NCBI GenBank assembly: GCA_963724015.1
Contig: CAVRTM010000004.1
Coordinates: forward strand, 806,001 to 870,000
DNA from: CAVRTM01 sp963724015
GTDB lineage: Bacteria > Actinomycetota > Actinomycetes > Actinomycetales > Dermatophilaceae
Direction: 5' to 3'
Length of the DNA stretch: 64,000 nt
Below are positions 47,797 to 57,044 of this stretch, in pieces. The notes under the pieces are model-generated. The model saw only the letters and a program-made list of their open reading frames with translations, searched no databases and was not told where the DNA came from. Every line of letters begins with the position of its first letter. Within the stretch, counting starts at the first letter, position 1. The position numbers and the translations under genes were made by a program.

Positions 47797-48136
47797 GCTG
47801 CAGCCCTGCCGATCGTGTGGAGGTGTGCCCGGGAGACCCCGGGCCGGCGCCGCGGAATTTCCGTCGGTGCACTCCTCCAAGCACGTTGGCGGCGCCGCCT
47901 TCATTCACGCGAGGCGTCGGCTTTCCAGCCGCCACCACTCACACGGTGACCGGTGGCGGCCCGCCGAGCGGAATCGCGTCTGACGGGAGCGAGTTCCGGC
48001 ACACCGGCTCTTCACGTCAGTCGACCGTCACTGAGGAATACGTCGAGACGCGGCGCGCTTGCCACGGGGGAGTGGCTGGCGGTGAAGCGCGCCTGGCGCC
48101 CACGTGGTCGCCTGGCGCCGACAGGAAGGATCCGGG
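47797..48136. other. divergent gap without a gene
   Basis: 340 bases between the minus-strand haloperoxidase-like gene and a plus-strand oxidoreductase. No supported frame. It contains short GC-rich dyads (for example around CCCGGGAGACCCCGGG near 47830) and must hold both promoters. GGAAT followed at distance by CGTC occurs twice near 47968 and 48035, a loose match to ECF-type promoters, not convincing. Confidence 0.4.
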
Positions 48137-49039
48137 ATGCACGCGTTGCAGTTCACGACCTACGGCGGGCCTGAGGCGCTGACCTGGGGGGAGGCGCCCG
48201 ATCCCCACCCCGGACCGGGCCAGATCAGGATCACGGTCCGCGCGGCGAGCGTGAACCCGATCGACTGGAAGATCCTGTCCGGCGCGATGTCCGGCGGGGA
48301 GCCCCTGGAGGGCACCGGTTTCCTCGGGGTCGACGCCGCCGGGGTGGTGGACGAGGTCGGTGAAGGCGTCTCGGACGTCGCGGTCGGCGACGAGGTCCTG
48401 GGAACCGGCGCCGGCACCCAGGCGGAGCTGGCCGTCCTGGATGCGTGGGCCGGGAAGCCTCCCGCCGTGGACTGGGCGGTCGCGGCTGCGGCCTGTGTGT
48501 CGGGTGAGACCGCCGAACGGGGCCTTCGCCTCCTCGGCGTCGAGGCCGGCACCACCGTGTTCGTCGACGGCGGCGCCGGCGGGGTCGGGGCGACCACGGT
48601 GCAGATGGCCGTCGCTCGTGGCGCAAAGGTCATCGCCTCCTCCAGCGAGGCGAACCATGGCTACCTGCGCGAGATCGGGGCGACTCCCGTGCTGTACGGC
48701 GACGGGGTTGCCGCCCGCGTGCGGGAGGCTGCCGGTGGCCCGGTCGATGCGGTCTTCGACGTGGCCGGCAAGACCCCGGCCAAGGAGCTGGTCGGCCTCG
48801 TGGCCGAGCCCCCGCAGGTGCTCTCCATCGCCAACTTCGATGCGGTCAGCGCCGGGGCCCGGGTGACCGGCGGCGGCGCTGACAGCCGCACGAAGGAGGC
48901 GCTCGCCATGGTGACCGACCTGCTCGAGCGCAACAGCCTGGTCATCAAGGTCCAGACGTTCCCGTTCGAGCGGGCGGCCGAGGCCTACCGCATCAGCAGG
49001 GCCGGTCACGTCCGGGGCAAGCTCGTCCTCGTCCCCTGA
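48137..49039 (+). CDS. zinc-free NADP-dependent quinone-oxidoreductase-like alcohol dehydrogenase (MDR) family protein
   Basis: A 300-residue protein with AGGAAGGA before ATG. MDR fold: N-terminal MHALQFTTYGGPEALTWGE, VRAASVNPIDWKILSG, GVDAAGVVDEVGEGVSDVAVGDEVLG; Rossmann motif VFVDGGAGGVGATTVQMAVARGAKVIASSSE; C-terminal AAEAYRISRAGHVRGKLVLVP. No catalytic zinc ligands, as in quinone oxidoreductases (QOR). Probably reduces quinones or enones with NADPH. Confidence 0.9.
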   Translation: MHALQFTTYGGPEALTWGEAPDPHPGPGQIRITVRAASVNPIDWKILSGAMSGGEPLEGTGFLGVDAAGVVDEVGEGVSDVAVGDEVLGTGAGTQAELAVLDAWAGKPPAVDWAVAAAACVSGETAERGLRLLGVEAGTTVFVDGGAGGVGATTVQMAVARGAKVIASSSEANHGYLREIGATPVLYGDGVAARVREAAGGPVDAVFDVAGKTPAKELVGLVAEPPQVLSIANFDAVSAGARVTGGGADSRTKEALAMVTDLLERNSLVIKVQTFPFERAAEAYRISRAGHVRGKLVLVP

Positions 49040-49121
49040 CGGCGCTGAGGGGCGGCCCCGCGTGTCGCGACCCGCGGCGCCGCCTTCTCGCGGGTGAGGG
49101 CAGAATCCTGCGGTCGCGGGT

Positions 49122-49154
49122 GTTCATCTGTTGGTCATGAACGGTTGGCTCGAT
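49122..49154 (+). promoter_or_regulatory. PHO-box-like direct repeats upstream of phoA
   Basis: Three consecutive 11-bp units start GTTCATCT (49122), GGTCATGA (49133) and GTTGGCTC (49144). PhoP boxes of Streptomyces are 11-bp direct repeats with core GTTCA. The first two fit well, the third weakly. They lie about 70-100 bp before an alkaline phosphatase gene, the classic PhoP target. GGTGAATG at 49181 and again at 49211, exactly 30 bp apart, may be further half-sites on the other strand. Confidence 0.45.
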
Positions 49155-49225
49155 ACTCACGCCTGGGTCGGGGCGGGAGGGGTGAATGAGGCCCCACAAC
49201 AGTCAACCCAGGTGAATGGAACTCA

Positions 49226-50590
49226 ATGAGCCTCAAGCGTTCTCCCCGCGTGCGGATGGCTACCCTCGTCGCCACGGCTGCCGTGGTCGCCCTCCCGGCA
49301 GCGGCCGTGGCGGCCGGAGCCCACCCGGACCACACCCAGGCGGCCAGAAAGGCCATCCAGGGTGGCAAGGCCCGCAACGTCATCCTGCTGATCGGCGACG
49401 GTATGGGCGACAGTGAGATCACGGCGGCGCGGAACTACTCCGTCGGTGCCGCCGGCCGGTTGAACCTGGACCGGCTGCCCCTGACGGGCGCCTACACGAC
49501 GTACGCGGTGCAGAAGGACAACCCCAGCCTGCCCGACTACGTCACCGACTCCGCTGCCTCGGGCACCGGCTGGGCCACCGGGCACAAGACCTACAACGGC
49601 GCGATCTCCGTGCTGCCGAACGGCAAGCCGGTCCAGACCATCCTCGAGAAGGCGAAGGCGGCCGGCTTCCGCACCGGCGACGTCACCACTGCCGAGCTGC
49701 AGGACGCCACCCCGGCCGTGCTGGCCTCGCACGTGGTCAATCGGGACTGCAAGGGACCGCAGTCCATGACGGCGTGCCCGGCCAACGCCACCACCAACGG
49801 CGGAGCGGGCTCCATCGCCGAGCAGATGGTCGCCACGGCGCCGGACGTGATGCTCGGCGGCGGCAAGCAGTACTTCGACCAGACCGTCCAGGCCGGCCGG
49901 TTCCAGGGCATGTCCGTGCTCCAGCAGGCCCGGGCGCGCGGCTACCAGGTCGTCACCGACGCCGCCGGTCTGACCGCGGCCAAGCCGAGGACCCCACTGC
50001 TGGGCGTCTTCGCGCCGAACAACCTGGACCTCGAGTGGACCGGGCCGAAGCCGACGCCCACCGGGACGCCCGTCAGCACCTGCAGCCCGAACGTCAGCCG
50101 CTCGGCGGCCCAGCCGCACCTGTCCGACATGGCGGACAAGGCGATCCGGCTGCTGGACCGGGAGAGCCGGGGGAGCAGGAAGGGCTTCTTCCTCCAGATC
50201 GAGGGCGCGTCCATCGACAAGCAGGACCACGCCGCCAACCCGTGCGGCCAGATCGGTGAGAACGTGGCGTTCGACGCCGCGGTGAAGAAGGCTCTGGACT
50301 ACCAGCGTGGCAACCCCGACACCCTCGTGGTCGTGACCGCAGACCACGGGCACACCAGCCAGATCGTCGAGGCCGGGAGCACGACCACCGGCGCAACCGC
50401 CACGCTTCGCACCAAGGACGGTGCGGACATGACGCTCAGCTACGCCACCGCACCGCTGAGCGGCTCGCAGCAGCACACGGGCACCGAGGTCCGCATCGCC
50501 GCCGGTGGCCCACAGGCTGCCAACGTGCTCGGGGTGACCGACCAGACCGAGCTGTTCCACACCATGGGGCGCGCACTCGGCCTGTCCTAG
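49226..50590 (+). CDS. phoA: alkaline phosphatase, PhoA type
   Basis: A 454-residue exported enzyme: signal peptide (RMATLVATAAVVALPAAAVAAGA), metal Asp58 (NVILLIGDGMGDSE), nucleophile Ser109 (VTDSAASGTGWATG), EGASIDKQDHAANPCGQIGE with metal ligands, VTADHGHTSQI and a late His (SGSQQHTGTEVRIAAGG). Close to E. coli PhoA in these motifs. Releases phosphate from organic esters outside the cell. PHO-box-like repeats upstream imply phosphate-starvation control. Confidence 0.95.
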   Translation: MSLKRSPRVRMATLVATAAVVALPAAAVAAGAHPDHTQAARKAIQGGKARNVILLIGDGMGDSEITAARNYSVGAAGRLNLDRLPLTGAYTTYAVQKDNPSLPDYVTDSAASGTGWATGHKTYNGAISVLPNGKPVQTILEKAKAAGFRTGDVTTAELQDATPAVLASHVVNRDCKGPQSMTACPANATTNGGAGSIAEQMVATAPDVMLGGGKQYFDQTVQAGRFQGMSVLQQARARGYQVVTDAAGLTAAKPRTPLLGVFAPNNLDLEWTGPKPTPTGTPVSTCSPNVSRSAAQPHLSDMADKAIRLLDRESRGSRKGFFLQIEGASIDKQDHAANPCGQIGENVAFDAAVKKALDYQRGNPDTLVVVTADHGHTSQIVEAGSTTTGATATLRTKDGADMTLSYATAPLSGSQQHTGTEVRIAAGGPQAANVLGVTDQTELFHTMGRALGLS

Positions 50591-50603
50591 CCACACGAGC
50601 AGG

Positions 50604-50636
50604 CGCGCCGCCCCGGACGATGGTCCGGGCGGCGCG
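50604..50636. terminator. bidirectional hairpin terminator after phoA
   Basis: CGCGCCGCCCCGGA and TCCGGGCGGCGCG form a stem of about 13 bp with one bulged C, between convergent phoA and the LLM oxidoreductase gene. Confidence 0.65.
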
Positions 50637-50653
50637 TCCTGTCGTTCGCGCCC

Positions 50654-51481
50654 CTACTCGCCGTGCAGGTCGCCGATCGCGGACTCCCACTCCTCCAGTG
50701 CCTGCTCGACCGGACCGCGCGGGTAGGACGGCAGCCAGTGCACGACCCGCCGGAAGCCGGCCTGCTCGTACTGCTCGAGCACGCGCGGGTCGGCCGGCAC
50801 GCCCATCACCATGAGGTCGACGTGGCGGTCGGCTCGCAGGCGCAGCTCGCGGGCCCGCTCAAGGACGGCCGGGGCGTGGTTCGGGAACCACGCGTCCCCG
50901 AGGGCGAGCACCCGGTCGTGCACCGTCGGCCCCAGACCGCCGACGAGCACGGGTGGGTGCGGGCGCTGGGCGGGCTTGGGCCACGACCAGATCCGGTCGA
51001 AGCTGACGTGCTCGCCGTGGTACGTCGCCTCGTCCTGGGTCCAGATCTGCTTCATCGCCTCGACGCGCTCGCGCAGCACCGCCATCCGCCGCCGAGGGTC
51101 GGTGCCGTGGTTCTGCATCTCCTCGCGGTTCCAGCCCGCTCCCACACCGAACTCCATCCGACCACCGGAGAGCACGTCGACGCTCGCGACCTGCTTGGCG
51201 GTGATGATCGGGTCACGCTGGGCGACGAGGCAGACGCCGCTGCCCACCCGCAGGCGGGAGGTCGCGGCGGCCGCGGCGGTGAGGGTCACGAACAGGTCGT
51301 GGGTGTGAAGGTACTTGCGGGGCAGCTCACCCCCGCCCTCGTACGGCGTCGTACGGGCCGCGGGGATGTGCGTGTGCTCGGCGAAGAAGAGGGACTCCTG
51401 TCCCGCCTCCTCCACCAGGGCAGCGAGGGCGCCCGGGTCCATGGCGTCGTGGGTGGCGAAGTAACCGACTCCGAACTCCAT
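50654..51481 (-). CDS. LLM-class (F420-dependent) oxidoreductase
   Basis: A 275-residue luciferase-like monooxygenase-fold protein: MEFGVGYFATHDAMDPGALAALVEEAGQESLFFAEHTHIP, VGSGVCLVAQRDPIITAKQVASVDVLSGGRMEFGVGAGWNREEM and PPVLVGGLGPTVHDRVLALGDAWFPN. These features fit actinobacterial F420-dependent members (TIGR03619-like group). Substrate unknown. ATG 51481 gives the canonical N-terminus; upstream in-frame residues are not conserved. Single gene. Confidence 0.88.
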   Translation of the reverse strand: MEFGVGYFATHDAMDPGALAALVEEAGQESLFFAEHTHIPAARTTPYEGGGELPRKYLHTHDLFVTLTAAAAATSRLRVGSGVCLVAQRDPIITAKQVASVDVLSGGRMEFGVGAGWNREEMQNHGTDPRRRMAVLRERVEAMKQIWTQDEATYHGEHVSFDRIWSWPKPAQRPHPPVLVGGLGPTVHDRVLALGDAWFPNHAPAVLERARELRLRADRHVDLMVMGVPADPRVLEQYEQAGFRRVVHWLPSYPRGPVEQALEEWESAIGDLHGE

Positions 51482-51726
51482 GCATCTCACGGTACGACCC
51501 ATCACACCGGTCCGCGCCCGGTGACCCGCGACAGCGAGGGGTTGGACCGTGGAGGGCGCGGTGGTGGTCCACCGGGCCGGGCCCGGCCCGGCCCGGAGGG
51601 AACCAGCGCACCGGGCCGGAGCGGTTGAACGGCGCGCAACCGGCGCACTAGCGTGGGGGGAACCGGAGACCGTTCGCGATCCGGCGCAACCCACCGTGAA
51701 GGACCGCGTGTATTCCGGAGGGCAGG

Positions 51727-53457
51727 TTGGCCGACACACTTGTCTCCGTCAACGTCGGGATGCCGCAGGACGTCGCCTGGCGCGGGCGCACGGTCCACAC
51801 GGGGATCTGGAAGTCCCCGGTCTCCGGGCCGGTCATGGCCCGCACGCTGGACCTCGACGGTGACGGGCAGGGCGACCTCGAGGGACACGGCGGGGAGCAG
51901 CGCGCGGTCCTGGTCTACCAGCTCGACTCCTACCGTTACTGGCAGCAGTACTTCCACCGGGACGACTTCTCCTTCGGCATGTTCGGCGAGAACTTCACCG
52001 TCGACGGCATGGCCGACGCCGACGTCTGCGTGGGCGACCGGTACCGCATCGGCGCAGCCGAGTTCGAGGTCACGCAGCCGCGGACCACCTGCTACCGCGT
52101 CGGGCTGCGCCTCGGCGTGCCCGAGATGCCGGCGCTGCTGGTGAGCCATCACCGTCCAGGCTTCTACCTGCGGGTGCTCACCGAGGGTCCGGTTCGGTCC
52201 GAGGACCCGATCGTGCGAACGTACGAGGACCCGCGGCGTCTGAGCGTGGCCGACGTCGACGCGCTGATGTACCTACCGGACCCCGACCCGGCGGCCGTCC
52301 GCAGCGCGCTGGACATCGGTGCCATCAGCCCCGGCTGGCGACAGTCCTTCGAGGAGCTCGCCGCCACCCCAGCGGCCGCGGACGGCGCCGCCACCACGGG
52401 GTCGCGGCTGGGCTGGGAGGGCTTTGCCCCCCTCCGCGTCGCCCGGATCGTGCACGAGACCGACTCGGTCAGCTCGGTGTACCTGGCGCCGACCGACGGC
52501 CGGCCCCTGCCCCTGCCGCTCGCCGGTCAGTACCTGGCCCTGCGCCTGCCGGTGAACGGGCACCGCGTGGTCCGTACCTACTCGCTGTCCTCCGCACCCG
52601 ACACCGAGCTGTACCGGCTCAGTGTCAAGCGGGAAGAGGGCGGCGTCGGCAGCGGCTACCTGACGTCTGCGCTCGCGGTGGGCCAGGACCTCGAGGCGGC
52701 GAGCCCGCGGGGGGACTTCGTCCTCGTCGACGCGGCCACCCCCGTCGTCCTCGTGTCGGCCGGCATCGGCGTGACCCCGGTGCTCGCGATGCTGCACGAG
52801 CTCGTGCGGCAGGACAGCCAGCGGGAGGTCTGGTGGCTCAGCGCCGCACGGACCCCGGCCGAGCACCCGCTGGCGCGGGAGGCGCACGACCTGGTGTCCC
52901 GCCTGCCTCACGGTTCCGAGCGGCTGTTCTACAGCGCGGTCCACGACGAGGACCTCGTCCCGCCCGCCGTCGCGGGGCGGCTGTCCGGGGACCGGATCGC
53001 CCGCCTCGGGCTGCCCACCGAAGCGACGGCGTACCTGTGCGGCCCGGAGCGGTTCATGGCCGACGTGCGCGCGGGGCTCCTGGCTCTCGGGGTGGCGGCC
53101 ACGCAGATCCGCGCCGAGGTCTTCGGGTCGCGGACCGCGATCAACCCCGGCGTCGTGGGCGGTGCGGTCCGCGCGCCGCACCCGCCGGCGGTCCCCGGCG
53201 ACGGACCGTTGGTGACCTTCAGCCGCAGCGGCCTGTCGGTGCCCTACGACACGGCCCAGCACAGCCTGCTGGAGATGGCCGAGCTGTGCGACGTCCCGAC
53301 GCGCTTCTCGTGCCGCATGGGTGTGTGCCACACCTGTTCGACGGCACTCCTGGCCGGCCGGGTGGACTACGCGCCGGCTCCGCTCGAGCCGGCGGCGGCC
53401 GGGGAGGCGCTGCTGTGCTGCTGCCACCCGGCCGGCGACGTCGTGTTGGACCTGTGA
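51727..53457 (+). CDS. MOSC-ferredoxin reductase-ferredoxin fusion protein
   Basis: A 576-residue three-domain protein. Residues about 1-210: MOSC domain, YiiM-like (VNVGMPQDVAWRGRTVHTGIWKSPV, FGENFTVDGM, TQPRTTCYRVGLRL). About 235-480: FAD/NAD(P)H reductase (RTYSLSSAPDTELYRLSVKRE, VLVSAGIGVTPVLAMLHEL, AYLCGPERFM). About 495-576: 2Fe-2S ferredoxin with FSCRMGVCHTCSTALL and a final ALLCCCHPAG. MOSC domains handle molybdenum cofactor or reduce N-hydroxylated compounds, so this could be a self-sufficient reductase. TTG start, supported by GGAGGGCAGG just before it. Confidence 0.9.
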   Translation: MADTLVSVNVGMPQDVAWRGRTVHTGIWKSPVSGPVMARTLDLDGDGQGDLEGHGGEQRAVLVYQLDSYRYWQQYFHRDDFSFGMFGENFTVDGMADADVCVGDRYRIGAAEFEVTQPRTTCYRVGLRLGVPEMPALLVSHHRPGFYLRVLTEGPVRSEDPIVRTYEDPRRLSVADVDALMYLPDPDPAAVRSALDIGAISPGWRQSFEELAATPAAADGAATTGSRLGWEGFAPLRVARIVHETDSVSSVYLAPTDGRPLPLPLAGQYLALRLPVNGHRVVRTYSLSSAPDTELYRLSVKREEGGVGSGYLTSALAVGQDLEAASPRGDFVLVDAATPVVLVSAGIGVTPVLAMLHELVRQDSQREVWWLSAARTPAEHPLAREAHDLVSRLPHGSERLFYSAVHDEDLVPPAVAGRLSGDRIARLGLPTEATAYLCGPERFMADVRAGLLALGVAATQIRAEVFGSRTAINPGVVGGAVRAPHPPAVPGDGPLVTFSRSGLSVPYDTAQHSLLEMAELCDVPTRFSCRMGVCHTCSTALLAGRVDYAPAPLEPAAAGEALLCCCHPAGDVVLDL

Positions 53458-53535
53458 GGCGGGGCGCCGCGGTCGCCCGCCGCCGTGAGCCCCGGGCTCC
53501 GTCCACCACGCTCGGGGGAGCACCGAAGGGCCCCC

Positions 53536-53541
53536 TAGACT
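53536..53541 (+). promoter_or_regulatory. -10 box (TAGACT) of gatC, probably leaderless
   Basis: TAGACT ends 7 nt before the gatC ATG, the spacing expected for transcription starting at the start codon. Same hexamer as before iscS and ilvD. Confidence 0.5.
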
Positions 53542-53548
53542 GAGGGCC

Positions 53549-53845
53549 ATGTCCGCCCTCACCCGCGACGAGGTCGCCCACCTGGCCATGCTCGCCCGCA
53601 TCGACCTCAGCGACGCCGAGCTCGACCGGATGTCCGGCGAGCTCGCCGTCATCCTCGAGTCGGTCGAGCGGGTCGGCCAGGTCGCCGCCGACGACATCCC
53701 GCCCACCTCGCACCCGCTGCCGCTGACCAACGTCACCCGCCCGGACGAGGTGCGCCCCAGCCTCGGCGCCGAGGCCGTCCTCGCGGGCGCGCCGGCCGCC
53801 GAGCAGCAGCGCTTCGCCGTGCCCCGGATCCTGGACGAGGACTGA
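53549..53845 (+). CDS. gatC: Asp-tRNA(Asn)/Glu-tRNA(Gln) amidotransferase subunit C
   Basis: A 98-residue protein, intact: MSALTRDEVAHLAMLARIDLSDAELDRMSGELAVILESVERV, then DIPPTSHPLPLTNVTRPDEVRPSL and AVPRILDED. It wraps around GatA and GatB and stabilises the complex that makes Gln-tRNA(Gln) and/or Asn-tRNA(Asn). 50 bp before gatA, first gene of gatCAB. Confidence 0.95.
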   Translation: MSALTRDEVAHLAMLARIDLSDAELDRMSGELAVILESVERVGQVAADDIPPTSHPLPLTNVTRPDEVRPSLGAEAVLAGAPAAEQQRFAVPRILDED

Positions 53846-53895
53846 GCGGCCCGCGCCGCCGTCCCCGACCTTCCTCCTCGAACAAAGGTGCATCT

Positions 53896-55428
53896 GTGAG
53901 TCCTGACATCACGCGCGAGAGCGCTGCCTCGATCGCCGACGCGTTGTCCCGCAAGGAGATCAGCGCGGTCGAGGTGACGCAGGCGCACCTCGACCGGATC
54001 GGCGCCGTGGACGGCGACGTCCACGCGTTCCTGCACGTCGACACCGACGGCGCGCTGGCCGCGGCCCGCGACGTCGACGCGCGACGGGCTGCGGGGGAGG
54101 AGCTGCCCGTCCTCGCCGGCGTGCCGATCGCCGTCAAGGACATCGCCGCCACCCGGGGCCTGCCGACCACCGTCGGCTCCCGGATCCTGGAGGACTGGAT
54201 CCCGCCGTACGACGCCACGATCGTGACCCGCCTGCGCGCGGCCGGCATGCCGATCCTCGGCAAGACCAACATGGACGAGTTCGCGATGGGCTCCTCCACC
54301 GAGCACTCCGCGTACGGCCCCTCGCACAACCCCTGGGACCTCGAGCCGGATCCCCGGCGGCTCGGGCGGTGGCTCGGCCGCCGCCGTCGCGGCGTTCGAG
54401 GCGCCGCTCGCCATCGGCACCGACACCGGCGGGTCGATCCGCCAGCCGGCCGCCGTCACCGGCACGGTCGGGATCAAGCCGACGTACGGCGGGGTGTCCC
54501 GCTACGGCCTCGTCGCGCTGGCCAGCAGCCTGGACCAGGCCGGCCCGGTGTACCCGCACGGTGCTCGACGCCGCGCTGCTGCACGACGTGATCGGCGGCC
54601 ACGACCCGATGGACTCCACCTCGCATCGACGCCCCGGTCCCGCCGGTCGTCGAGGCCGCGCGCCGCGCCGACGTCAAGGGCATGCGGATCGGCGTCGTCA
54701 AGGAGCTCGGCGGCGAGGGCTACCAGGCCGGGCGTCCGCACCCGGTTCGAGGAGTCGGTGCAGCTGCTCGTCGACGCCGGCGCCGAGGTCGTCGAGGTGT
54801 CCTGCCCGAGCTTCGACTACGCCCTCGCGGCCTACTACCTGATCCTGCCGAGCGAGGCGTCCACCAACCTGGCCAAGTTCGACGCCATGCGCTACGGCCT
54901 GCGGGTGCTGCCCGAGGGCGTCGACTCCCCGAGCGCCGAGCAGGTCATGGCGGCGACCCGCGACGCCGGCTTCGGCGACGAGGTGAAGCGCCGGATCATC
55001 CTGGGCACCTACGCCCTGTCCAGCGGCTACTACGACGCCTACTACGGCCAGGCGCAGAAGGTCCGCACGCTGATCTCGCGCGACTTCGCCGCCGCGTTCG
55101 AGCAGGCCGACGTGCTGGTCTCGCCCGACGGCGCCGACCACGGCGTTCAAGCTCGGCGAGAAGCTCGACGACCCGATGGCCATGTACCTCAACGACATCG
55201 CGACGATCCCGGCCAACCTCGCCGGCGTGCCCGGCATGTCGCTGCCCAGCGGGCTGGCCGACGAGGACGGGCTGCCGGCCGGCATCCAGATCCTCGCGCC
55301 GGCCACCGCGCGACGAGCGGCTGTACGGCGTGGGCGCGGCCCTGGAGGCGATGCTCACCGAGCGCTGGGGCGGCCCGCTGCTGACCAGGGCGCCCGAACT
55401 CACGACCGCGACGGAGGTCCGCGCATGA
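53896..55428 (+). CDS. gatA: Asp-tRNA(Asn)/Glu-tRNA(Gln) amidotransferase subunit A (six frameshifts)
   Basis: About 508 residues once six extra bases are removed (near 54346, 54551, 54624, 54731, 55124 and 55311); the corrected length is exactly in frame. Amidase signature and Ser-cisSer-Lys triad are present: Lys81 (PIAVKDIAAT), Ser156 (RIPGGSGGGSAAAVAAF, seen only after correction) and Ser180 (GTDTGGSIRQPAA); also GIKPTYGGVSRYGLVALASS. It releases ammonia from glutamine for GatB. An essential gene cannot carry six frameshifts, so these are almost certainly read errors. Stop overlaps the gatB start (ATGA). Confidence 0.93.
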
Positions 55429-56972
55429 GCACCACCACGGCCGAGCCGGTGATGGACTACGACGAGGCGCTGCGGCGGTTCGACCCGGTCATGGGCCTCG
55501 AGGTCCACGTCGAGCTCAACACCGCCACCAAGATGTTCTGCGGCTGCGCGACCGGGTTCGGCGCCGAGCCGAACAGCCAGGTCTGCCCGGTCTGCCTCGG
55601 CCTGCCCGGCGCGCTGCCGGTGGTCAACGCCAAGGCGGTCGAGTCGGCGATCCGGATCGGCCTGGCGCTCAACTGCGAGATCGCGCCGTGGTGCCGGTTC
55701 GCCCGGAAGAACTACTTCTACCCGGACATGCCGAAGAACTTCCAGACCTCGCCAGTACGACGAGCCGATCGCCTTCGACGGGCTACCTGGACGTCGAGCT
55801 CGAGGACGGCACCGTCTACCGGGTCGAGATCGAGCGCGCCCACATGGAGGAGGACACCGGCAAGTCGCTGCACGTCGGCGGCGCCACCGGCCGGATCCAC
55901 GGCGCCGACTACTCCCTGGTCGACTACAACCGGGCCGGCATCCCGCTGATCGAGATCGTCACCCAGCCGCTCACCGGGGCGGGGGAGCGGGCGCCCGAGG
56001 TGGCCAGGGCCTACGTCGGCGCGCTGCGCGAGCTGCTGCGGGCGCTGCGGGTCAGCGACGTCCGGATGGAGCAGGGCTCGATGCGCTGCGACGCCAACCT
56101 GTCGCTGCGGCCCAGGGCCGAGGGGAACGACGCGGCGGCGCAGGACGCCGTACCGCTCGGCACGCGCACGGAGACCAAGAACGTCAACTCGCTGCGCTCG
56201 GTGGAGCGGGCGGTCCGCTACGAGATCACCCGGCACGCCGCGATCCTCGCCGGCGGCGGGTCGATCCTGCAGGAGACCCGGCACTGGCACGAGGACACCG
56301 GTGTCACGACGTCCGGGCGGCCGAAGTCCGACGCCGACGACTACCGCTACTTCCCCGAGCCCGACCTCGTGCCCGTGGCGCCCGACGCGGGCGTGGGTGG
56401 ACGAGCTGCGCGGCACGCTGCCCGAGCCGCCGCCGGAGCGTCGCCGGCGCCTGCAGCAGACTGGGGCTTCTCCGACCTCGAGATGCGCGACGTGGTCAAC
56501 GCCGGCGCGGTCGAGCTCATCGAGGCCAGCGTCGCCGCCGGCGCGACCCCGGCCGGCGCCCGCAAGTGGTGGACCGGCGAGATCGCCCGCCGCGCCAACG
56601 TCGAGGCCCGCGACCTCGCGGACTTCGGGGTGACGCCGGAGCACGTCGCCGAGCTCGACGCGATGGTCGGCGCGGGGCGGCTCAACGACTCGATGGCCCG
56701 GCAGGTGCTCGACGGCGTGCTCGCCGGGGAGGGCAGCCCCCTGCAGGTGGCCGACGCCCGTGGGCTGGAGCTGGTCAGCGACGACGGCGCGCTCGCCGAC
56801 GGCGGTCGAGGCCGTCATCGCCGCCAACCCGGACGTGGCGGCGAAGATCCGCGACGGCAAGGTGCAGGCGGCCGGCGCGCTCATCGGCCAGGTCATGAAG
56901 CAGATGAAGGGCCAGGCGGACGCGGCCAGGGTGCGCGCGCTCATCCTCGCCCAGCTCGGCGTCGACGGCTGA
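55425..56972 (+). CDS. gatB: Asp-tRNA(Asn)/Glu-tRNA(Gln) amidotransferase subunit B (five frameshifts)
   Basis: About 514 residues after correcting four extra bases (near 55751, 55781, 56391 and 56803) and one missing base (near 56458). Kinase/transamidase domain: PVMGLEVHVELNTATKMFCGC, AEPNSQVCPVCLGLPGALPVVN, ERAHMEEDTGKSLH, DYNRAGIPLIEIVT, GSMRCDANLSLR, TETKNVNSLRSVERA; C-terminal YqeY-like tail domain ending VKMKGQADAARV-type sequence (KQMKGQADAARVRALILAQLG). It activates the tRNA-bound Glu or Asp with ATP and binds tRNA. Confidence 0.93.
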
Positions 56973-57044
56973 CCCCGCTGCGGCCGCCCGGCCGCCCGGC
57001 CGCCCCGAGGTGGCGCACCCGGCGGCCGCACCGGGGTGAGCCGG

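Noticed and set aside
46351..47949. 532-codon plus-strand frame opposite the haloperoxidase-like gene
   Set aside because: The minus-strand product has a signal peptide and catalytic motifs; the plus-strand frame has none and crosses gene borders.
37768..53548. Accessory block as an integrated mobile element
   Set aside because: No integrase, transposase, tRNA target or flanking direct repeats were seen; only the synteny break supports insertion.
53896..56972. Programmed ribosomal frameshifting in gatA and gatB
   Set aside because: Eleven shifts in two genes with no slippery heptamers or stimulatory structures, and the same error type occurs in many unrelated genes. Read errors explain all of them.
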